Assembly: GCA_002633005.1 (NCBI GenBank)
Contig: NMRA01000265.1
Coordinates: 506,942 to 563,797, forward strand
Source: Phoronis australis
Lineage: Eukaryota; Phoronida; Phoronidae
Reading direction: 5' to 3'
DNA: 56,856 bases
Shown: positions 48,907 to 56,856 of the stretch, piece after piece
Position numbering within the stretch: the stretch's first letter is position 1
How the letters are laid out: each line of letters opens with the position of its first letter
Program-made: the position numbers and the translations under genes
Notes under the pieces: model-generated
What the model was told of the DNA's origin: nothing
Database searches by the model: none
Seen by the model: only the letters and a program-made list of their open reading frames with translations

Positions 48907-49629
48907 TATGAGCATGGCACTGTACCTGAATAGGTTCGGTTGACTCAGCTGCATGAATGGATATCATCCACAGCTGGGAAATAACCTGTGCTGTACTAAT
49001 GTCTCATTCAAGTAGTTGAAAGTTAGAGACACTCGCACTACAGACATTGCAGCCCAATGAGCCTGCCAAAAAATTCCGTTTTAAATATAGTTGTTTAATT
49101 ATAAAACGTAAACGACCGGATTCAGTCAAGCACGCCTACTAAAATCTGGAGTGTCATCCGGAAGGTAGTGCCATTTTGGCGAGACGTCTGCGTATTGAAA
49201 CTGAACTGTAATTCAACATTACAACGCCGCCAACTAATCACTTGAATGGCACGAGGGAATCAACGTTAAAGACTCCACTTCCGCTTCATTTTGCTTCAAA
49301 ACTTAACAAGACACATTCTAACACAAATTTGTAAGTAGTTTCTCAATTTTCTAGTCATGCATCAACAAAATAGTCGCTACGGTTGGATGCTTCTGAACTA
49401 GTGAAAATAAACGTCTCGAGTTTACTTGTGAAAAACTCGCCTATTGCTGGTGTAATTATGCACGTCCCACTTGGTTTCACATTTTGAGCGTGAAACTTGC
49501 TGTACGAAACGCACCCTTGTTCATTGTCTCTTCTGCACCCACAATATACGGTGCAAAGTAACTTCCGCAATGAACAGAGAGGAATTCTGTGCGGTTTAGT
49601 CTTTAAATGAACCGAAAAATTGCCCCTTT

Positions 49630-49672
49630 TACCTTATCAGCACGCAGCTGACCTACGTAAACTGATAAGGTA
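49630..49672. repeat. 11-bp perfect inverted repeat
   Basis: TACCTTATCAG (49630-49640) pairs with 49662-49672. The following bases taccaagtgggagaccatcc faintly resemble the 3' half of 5S rRNA, but the rest of 5S is absent. Confidence 0.75.
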
Positions 49673-52376
49673 CCAAGTGGGAGACCATCCTGGTAATGAG
49701 TCTGAGTTCACGCGCAGTGAGAAATTATCCATTTGGTAAGTGCTGAAGCTAAAATACTTTGGATAGTGTTGTGGTAGCTTATATGTATAAGGCTAGCAGT
49801 GAATTTTACGTGAAAATTACGTGTAATTATAGTTGCTCCAACGTCGATTTCTTACAATTTTTCAACATACAGTAGCAATTCGGACGTCACATGGACGTGT
49901 CTGACATCTTCAAGGGGAGGGGAAAAGCCACCGGCATGTCGTTTTTGGGCTCTGTACACCAACTTCCCCTTTTGAAATTGTCCTGGGTGCTCCTTTGGCG
50001 ACCGTTTTTGGGCCGTAGATTGATACTTTCCTTAGAAAACTGTGATTGGGCCCTTTTCTTGTAGATTGATGATTCGGTACTGTGCGAATGAGTTGGCCTA
50101 CGTAGAGGGAAAGTGGCTTTAGTAAACACAGATCAACAGTTTTAAACACACATGTATCGGAGAGCCAGTGTAGCATTAAATGGCCCTATGAAAAAGTGAC
50201 CCCACGCTCATTTTTAAAATGATCGTCGTTTTAAGGGAATGTCAACAATTGTCAACCGTGACAGATGGACATATTGCCCTTCAAAACTTATTACCTGTCA
50301 TCAATCCAGCGATTCCTTTAACCAACTACTAAAACAAGTATGGGCCCCATGGAAAGCAGTGCGAACTGATGGGGCTACCCTCATTGTAAATATTACATTA
50401 ATAAATAAATAAATAAGTTGGATTAATTGTCCTCCCTCGTTATTAGCAGCGATTGGGTGAAGAAGCGCGAGAGAGAGGAATGGCGTGCTGGTGTAGGAGC
50501 AGAGCTAGTCTCTTAGCCAGCAAAGAAATATGACAGTGAGACACGAAAAGTGGTGCTGAATTGGGGGGAATTGCGTGTGTAAGAGAAAAATTTTGTACGT
50601 GAGCAGACACCAGCGACACACGGACGAGGACATTTATGTCCCTTGCTCTTAATCTTCAAAAACTTTACTGTTTGTTTATCTGTGATACATACATGTATGC
50701 GTATATTTGGCAATCGTACTTCGACTCAATAGATAAAAAGTCCTATATACTTTTATTACTCAGATTTATCATCCATTAACTTCTTGTTTTATTATCCATC
50801 TACAGTGCTAATTTATTCAGTTGAACCAGAAGTCACATGAGGGCAGTGTTAATACTACACATGCGCTTTTGTTAACGCACGGTTTAGCGCCGAAAACGCT
50901 GGTGTGCCAGAACTCAGTTTAACAATTGCGTACTCGAAACCGTGGACCCGTGTATTCTATAACTGACCTATCGCCAGGCTTAACTGAACAATCAGAACGC
51001 AGCATTTTTGACACACCTTCGTCTGCGTTTCCAAGCCGCCATTTTACTCGACAAACACGTTGTTGTGTAAAACTTCAGTCCATAGCTCAAGAAATTGGGC
51101 GATAAGGATGGAGAAACGGTGTTGACATGGTGTGTGTATTTCCGAAAGCCGTTATGCTGGGCATCTAAGCCGAAAAGTGATGTCGAAAGGAGTAAACGAT
51201 CATGATCAAACTGTGTAAACGGCCACAAGAGCATTTTAACTTGGCACTATTGCTTGATAACTCGGTTACAATAAACACAAATGTATTTGTTCCAAGATGC
51301 GCACTTTTCAGTTTTGTGGCTACAATGTAAGACTATTTCAGATTTTGACTAAGGAGTTTCTGGCCGCATTTGTCTCGGCACCAGCTGGATCTCAGCACTA
51401 TTATAGCGGCAGTCCCCGGAAATTGTATTATTTTTCATTTATTGAGACCTAATGGACATCGTTTTGTATTGTAGTAGAGGTACATTTTTGTTATTCATAT
51501 AACCGTAAGCTGACGTTCAACTGAACTTCACTCCGAAATTGAGAGATTCGATCGGCACAGGGAGGGCACTGGATTACTGAACTCAAAGCCTTACTGGAGC
51601 TGTTGTCACGAAAAAATAAACTGTTGAATTACTTTTTGATGAGAACCTCTAGTATACAATTCGCCTTTAAAGTCAGATAGAGCTCATTTTGAAGTTGTTC
51701 AAACATGATATTTAGATTTATGAAGATTTAAAAAAGAATTTGAGGTATTTTTGTAAGTAGCCATTTTGCCACTACAACAGAATTGTCGTCTTTTGTAACC
51801 ACACCACAGCTTAGTGGTCATGATACGCTCAAAATTTAACTGAAAGCTACTTTTATGCAATGAATCTACAAAAATGTGAAGTTCACCGGAAAGTATGTCT
51901 AACTTAGTAAATGTCTTAATGGTGCAATTACGGCCAATTCCATGCATTAATTGGACTTGGACACAGCCCTCGACCTACCGGAGATAACTGTTTGCCTATG
52001 ACGAGATGAGTGTGTACCTGAGCTATGAATCTGAGTTTTTTAATCAAAATATTTCGTTATAACTTTAGAAAAGCGTTAACAGGGCTATCGACTCAACGTA
52101 CTTTACTCCGGGAGTCCCACCAGTTGTGACCAACTTTTCACTGGTGAAATTTAGCAGACGACAGAATGAAAAATATCGGTGAATCTTCACTGATTTTATT
52201 CGAAAGATCCTGAAATCTGTGGCGTCATACAGATAATACGACTTTAAAGTCACTACATAACTTCCTTTACATGAACATATTGCATCAGTAGCCTTGCCAT
52301 TTGTCGGGTCAAGGTGAACCCCGTGGGGTTCTTCGGATTTTCGCTGGCTCCGAAATACTTTTCCTCGAACACTTAC

Positions 52377-52542
52377 ATGTATTTTGTATCGTCACCTTTA
52401 CAAATTCCAACATTGCGAACGTACGATTCTCTGCAGAAAAGCATTGCTTGTTGTCTTTGTCGAAGCGTTTTCGAATAGTGCAAAAACACTCATCGATTCC
52501 ACCAGGAACGTCGTTTAGCGACAGTGCATTTGCCTCAGACAT
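52377..52542 (-). CDS. Probable first coding exon of an unknown gene
   Basis: ATG at 52542 begins MSEANALSLNDVPGGIDECF, continues through TIRKRFDKDNKQCFSAENR and AMLEFVKVTIQNT, and meets a consensus donor ACAT|gtaagt (phase 1). A palindromic E-box TCACGTGA sits 16 bases upstream. The next exon was not found. Similarity to the decayed copy at 26199 continues past the donor, so the whole block was duplicated as genomic DNA. No family was recognised; a multicopy gene or transposon gene is possible. Confidence 0.45.
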
Positions 52543-52557
52543 CTTGTTTGTCGGGTG

Positions 52558-52565
52558 TCACGTGA
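52558..52565. promoter_or_regulatory. E-box palindrome TCACGTGA upstream of the 52542 start
   Basis: Perfect 8-bp palindrome of the USF/MITF/MYC-type E-box, 16 bases before the ATG on the minus strand. Function is inferred from position only. Confidence 0.4.
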
Positions 52566-53752
52566 CTTCTCGCAAAGGGACGGATCATCCGATAGGTCAA
52601 TTCCTGACCACCAAAGTGTGCTGAGTTTCATCAGAGGTTGTAGAAACAAGGGAAGCCAAAATTGCCGTTTCTATTAGATTCACATGAAGTAGCAATGATT
52701 TTGCGTAGAAGCAAAGTTGTGATCTATCATGACAAAATGATAATAACCGCTGCTAGAGTTGAGCATATTTTCAAGATGGGCGAAATTCAGATTTTCACAA
52801 TCTCGTATCTATTGGCATACTAAAGAAAGAAAACATAAAAGCATGTCAGCAAAATACTCAACCTTTTTACTTTCTCCTGGTTTCCTTTACAAGAACTTTG
52901 GACGTTAAAGGATATATTTTAAAATTAAAATAATGTGAGCACTTGTCATATTTTACTTACCGCTAAGTTTTTGTCTTGAATTTTAGTGGGGGTCAGTCTT
53001 TTTGCTCTTGGATGACGTTTTGTGGTTCGATTGTCATCTGTATTAAATGATTTATGAGAAAATTCTGAATTCCCTGCATTTTCATTTTCTATATTTTTTG
53101 GTAAAAATTTGTGAAAAGTCATCATTTACACTTCAACTGTTCCGAGCTTTTCGTCCAGAAACTATATTAATAATAAACACCCAATGTCATCATCACCAGT
53201 GTTATCCCAAACTATTCCACACAGAATTTTATCAGTCAAGCAACATATGTTCAAAAAAAATAACCAATACCACTTTCAAGAACCTTGTTGGCCATTTTGA
53301 CCTCTGAACAGCTGTCAAATATATCTGGAACGTGATTGTTCAATTGCTGCTTCAGACACCTGTCAATAATTTCCATCATTACGCACCCGCGTTGTTGGCT
53401 GAGTATCTCCTTATCAGTGGGCGGGATACAGCCCTGTCGTTCTTAAAGTCAAGCTTCCCACATACCTAGGTCCGTGAAAGCTGCTTGTCTGAACAAGAAT
53501 TTTTAAAAGTCATGCCCAAATTTTAAAGACCACATAAAAATACCATCACCGCTTATAAGCAACATGCACTAAAGTGACAACCAAAATTCAACTCTTACGT
53601 GTTATATATGTAGAATGTCTGTTGCAAGAGATACTTTTAAGAATTTTCCTTATTTGTACTGGCCATTGTTTTAGTACCAAAGAGAATACATTTGATCTTT
53701 CTGATATAGCTAGACGACTGTTATCAACAAGCCACTTACAGTTGTTTTAATG
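52566..53752. other. No gene recognised
   Basis: AT-rich. Small plus frames near 53047-53307 have no recognised domain. Confidence 0.3.
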
Positions 53753-54790
53753 ATGCCTTACCTAAAACGGTGGCGTAAAGTGCGAGCTGAAGCAATGTCT
53801 GCTAATAATATTTCACACACAGAGAGAGTGAAGGGACGGCAGGTGTAACAAACCATCAGTCTGAGTCTGATCCTGATGAAGAACATTCAATGCAAGCAAA
53901 TCAAGAGTTGTTTGATAAGTCAGACTTTGGATTTACGGAGAAAGTAGCATCGCCTTCGTCAGAACGAGATGTCTCTTGTCACTCATCAGATAATGAAGAG
54001 CCTGAGACAATACTGAAAGACAAAATAACTGTACTTGTTACGTCTTGGTCAATTAAGCACAAGTTGACAAGGGCAGGTTGGGTGGCACAATAAACACTGA
54101 AGGACACGAAGTTCGCGCATATTACTGAAAATACCGACAAGCGTAGTACCATTTCGAGAAAAGTGTGGAGGGATAAAAATATGGTTAATGAGAAGTCTTC
54201 AAAGTCTTTATAGGGGAAGCAGAAAGAACCTGTGGAATATCCAGATAAATGTGAACAATAATGGTGTGACACTGTACGAATGGTAAACAGTCCTGGCCTA
54301 TATTATGCAGCTTTAAAGACTTGCCACCTTTCATCGTATGTCTGTTCTGAGGCACGTCAAAACCCACCTGGTTAGATGTCTAGCCGAATGATTTTTGACG
54401 ATCTTGATGACGTTGTTGCTGATAGAGTATATTATGATTGACAATTTGCTTCTGATTTGCAAGCATTTATCTGCATTTTTGAAGAACATTAAAAGGACAC
54501 TGGTTATTATTCATGTGAACGGTGCATTCTTAAGGGCTACTGGGGCATCACCCTTCGGCTAGTTATACTGCACTCGAAGGAGGCTGATGAAAGCAAGACT
54601 GAAGGGAATTTTGCGCAACTTATGAACTGGACAGAACATCGTGATAACAAAGTGACAGAACTCCATTTGACGATCACTGGGTTCTATATGTGACATCATT
54701 TTGCTTGGATTATGTGCATCTTTTGTGCCATAGAGTTGCCAAGAGACTTCTCGGGTTTTGGAAGCATGGTCCAAGCGTATTCATCGTGGT
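53753..54790 (+). pseudogene. Decayed cut-and-paste transposase (CACTA-like family, tentative)
   Basis: Starts MPYLKRWRKVRAEAM and, after a frameshift near 53840, continues ELFDKSDFGFTEKVASPS and ITVLVTSWSIKHKLTRA. Later blocks are GYYSCERCILKG near 54505 and SFCLDYVHLLCHRVAKRLL near 54695. I recall this order (KHxxTH/R helix, YYxCERC, FxLDYMHLV-like block) from multicopy transposase-domain proteins of cnidarians and other invertebrates. Several stops and frameshifts make it inactive. The superfamily name is uncertain and terminal repeats were not identified. Confidence 0.6.
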
Positions 54791-55395
54791 GAACTCTCTA
54801 ACAAGCTCTCTGTATGCAGCTTCTGGGCAACCAGCTTTGGTCGGATGTATGTTGCATTTATCTGATTTGGCCGTTGAAAACTCGGCGGACCCCGCGTTGA
54901 ATACGTGTCCGTCAGTTTTTGCAACATTGTGCCGACGTCTGGACATCCAATTGTGGTCGTACATGTATATTAGTCGTGTTTATATTGTTTGGACGTTGAA
55001 AGGTGGTCGGACGAGACGTTGAACACACGTCAATTTTTATAAAGTTGAACGTATGTCTTTACACACAACCTTGGTTGAGTAGTAGTTGCTTTCAAGGTCT
55101 ATAAGTCTATAATGCGTTTTGTAAAATGTACTCTACATACTATTATTTTTAATTTTCGCATTTAAGTTTCTCTTGGCTGGGCCGTTTAAAACCGGCAAAA
55201 TGACATTATTCTGAACTCGGTTATTTGGAGTAGCAATTTACCGCAATATGAACGACATCTCTTCTGTTTAACGAAAAAAAGGGTGACATTGCAAAATAGC
55301 GCTGCGTGAGATTACTTGACATCATATGTGGCACTGGTCAGATTACTGCGGTCAACAGTACTGACCAGTAAGTCTCTTCCTTTTGAATTATGTAG
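54791..55395. other. No gene recognised
   Basis: The frame open to 55022 (+) continues past the transposase match without a recognised domain. The rest is AT-rich. Confidence 0.3.
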
Positions 55396-55504
55396 GCTGA
55401 AGAAGCTTCACATCCCATCGAACGTAAACACGCTGACCGAAAAGTTACAACTATGCAAGCTTGGACAGTTTTCAGTCTTTCCTTATTATCAATTTTCTTG
55501 AAAG
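55396..55504 (+). CDS. Probable first coding exon with a signal peptide
   Basis: An exon-like block follows gaattatgtag. Its ATG at 55453 gives MQAWTVFSLSLLSIFLK and the exon ends in phase 1 at AAAG|gtgagt. A short hydrophobic leader ending in a phase-1 donor is typical of secreted or membrane protein genes. The coding part is 55453-55504; the rest would be 5' UTR. A following exon was not established. Confidence 0.4.
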
Positions 55505-56230
55505 GTGAGTACACGAGTTGTCTGTTAACGTGACTTCCAAGAATGCCTTAATGCACGTGTATAATTGTCCATAGATAGATGAAAATGCCTCATGGGCCCA
55601 ATTAGTTCCTGGATCCTTCAGTTCGGCTGATTCAGATGCAAAATAGAATTACTATGCCTTGTTCGTGGTAAGCTCTTTGAGGTTTTCAAATGACTTTATC
55701 TACCTTGGGCGGGTATGGCACCATAAAGTTAAGTTGTGACAGAAGCTGAATTCATCACAACGGGACACATTTTTGGTACTTCAATTCCTTGGAACCAATT
55801 GGATATAGTGGTACCAGAGAACCAGGCAATCTTTAAACTTATTCCGAGGAATTACGATATTTTGTAACCTGGTCAAGGATTACCCGAGCTAAAGGTTTGG
55901 CCCGCCATCTTGAATATTCAACTCCGCGGACTAAACAAACGTTCGTTTGTCTATTTAAGTGCAGGGAAGGTAACGCAATGTTAAAATCATAATATCTTCT
56001 CTGAATCATCAAAAGGTTGCAATTATGTAAATTAAAATATATTCAGGATCATTTTTCTTTCCGTGAAGCTTCCCAAAGCTGTTGGCAAAATCTTGTACAT
56101 GTAATTATCAAAACCAAGTTCATTTTTAAGAATTCCACGGCGCTTCATGGTCAATATTAACACTGAGGACATAACACGTGTTTAAGTAGACTCAGTTGGA
56201 GTGCTGATTCAATTACAATCGCAAATGATT
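55505..56230. other. No firm gene
   Basis: If the signal-peptide exon is real, this is its first intron. A candidate second exon (about 55620-55665, after gatccttcag and before gtaagc) is open but has no recognisable content. The palindrome ACAAACGTTCGTTTGT lies near 55936. A minus-strand ATGGCGGG near 55909 closes after 11 codons. Confidence 0.3.
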
Positions 56231-56460
56231 CATGCACGCACCCAGCCTAAAATGGCGGGACTCGAATTTTTGAAAAATGTGGACGGGATACGTTCACAGC
56301 TATGAATTGTACATTTTCTGAATTTAGGTATTTCCTGACATTTTAGTGGACTTTTGCCTCGTTTTATACATTTTCCGAGGTTTTGTTTCTCTGAGGTGGA
56401 CCTTTTTGCCCACTTCGCCAAACAGGAATGTTCCTTCGAGCCGCCCCTGGTGCGCGCATG
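56231..56460. mobile_element. MITE copy, 230 bp, family with CATGCRCGCACC ends
   Basis: The left end is catgcacgcacccagcc and the right end reverse-complements to catgcgcgcaccagggg. It shares both ends and the ttcgagcc interior with the copy at 11686-11760, which lacks the middle part. Confidence 0.6.
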
Positions 56461-56734
56461 TGATTAGAATCACCGCTGAACCCGGCGTCGGCTGCTCTGG
56501 GAAGCCGATATCCAAAGGATGAAAGTTAAAGGCCTATGGTCCGAGTTATAGAAGAAAAAACCTCTTAACGTCGTTTAAGCCGGTTTTTTGATGTGACATG
56601 GAGTTCAAAAACTTATTAACTTTCAACTTGTGCAAAAAGTTTGAAAAAAATCGTTGTAAATACTACAAACGAATGAAATGTTTACAAAGAATTTAGTATC
56701 CCGACCGCTAAATAGATTATAAACATTAGAACAA

Positions 56735-56744
56735 CGCATGCGCA
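56735..56744. promoter_or_regulatory. NRF1-like motif upstream of a start codon
   Basis: CGCATGCGCA matches the core of the NRF1 palindrome and lies 35 bases before the ATG at 56779, a usual place for this motif in TATA-less animal promoters. Confidence 0.4.
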
Positions 56745-56778
56745 GCCACAGATCTAGAGGTCAACAGAATTTATACAA

Positions 56779-56856
56779 ATGGCGGGGAGAGGTAGATCTA
56801 TGAAGTGTACGTCCGAAGGCGAAACGCAGTCGTCCTGCTCTACGAGATTCAGAAAA
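56779..56856 (+). CDS. 5' end of an unknown gene, runs off the window
   Basis: ATGGCGGGG at 56779 opens a frame (MAGRGRSMKCTSEGETQSSC) that is still open at the last base, 26 codons. The A at -3 and G at +4 give a good start context, and an NRF1-like motif lies upstream. Too short to identify. Confidence 0.4.
   Translation, partial: MAGRGRSMKCTSEGETQSSCSTRFRK

Larger units (their letters stand above)
48133..52284. other. No firm gene
   Basis: Contains an 18-bp unit tandemly repeated twice (48871-48906), an 11-bp hairpin (49630-49672) and several unsupported frames. A minus-strand ATGGCGGCTTGG at about 51043 could start a first exon (MAAWKRRRR, donor gtgtgt), with no partner exon seen. Confidence 0.3.

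Noticed and set aside
49670-49715. A 5S rRNA gene
   Set aside because: Only a short stretch resembles the 3' half; the remaining boxes and stems are missing.

Overview
The window looks like intron-rich, AT-rich nuclear DNA of a marine invertebrate animal. Genes are cut into exons of 75-500 bp with GT..AG borders, and most of the rest is intron, intergenic DNA and decayed transposons. The best guess for the organism is a cnidarian, probably an anthozoan. This rests on the style of the Ty3/gypsy Gag and transposase relics and of the kinase, compared from memory, so it is an inference and not proven. The 8-mer palindrome TACATGTA is strongly over-represented throughout.

Region 1-13 kb: a decayed LINE 3' part (about 860-1830, +), then the last three exons of a protein kinase gene (2822-4506, -), a (TA)n tract, a short inverted-repeat element (8278-8418), the two last exons of a gene whose product ends in a PPPY- and tyrosine-containing tail (10909-11500, +), and an exon carrying half of a C2H2 zinc finger (12734-12932, +). 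Most of the rest shows no recognisable gene.

Region 13-28.5 kb: mostly repeats. There are tRNA-related SINE-like pieces, a pair of about 260-bp inverted arms 4 kb apart (14647-14908 and 18984-19248), a degenerate Ty3/gypsy Gag (23807-24960, -), a decayed copy of a sequence whose intact-looking partner lies at 52.5 kb, and a THAP-like zinc-finger relic (27366-27626, -).

Region 28.5-43 kb: the main gene, on the minus strand. By following splice sites and phases I can assemble 18 coding exons (42928 down to 28556) for a type I membrane protein of about 808 residues: signal peptide, a 15-nt microexon, two fibronectin type II modules, several LolA-like beta-sheet modules, a Thr/Pro stalk, one transmembrane helix and a short cytoplasmic tail. 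A single N at 40866 joins two near-identical 460-bp stretches, most likely a contig-end overlap left in the assembly. It falsely adds a truncated third FN2 exon.

Region 43-56.8 kb: no long gene. It holds isolated exon-like pieces (first exons near 52542 and 55453, and a start codon at 56779 running off the window), a decayed cut-and-paste transposase (53753-54790, +) and small inverted-repeat elements. The annotated genes do not form a pathway; the receptor-like gene is the only near-complete unit.
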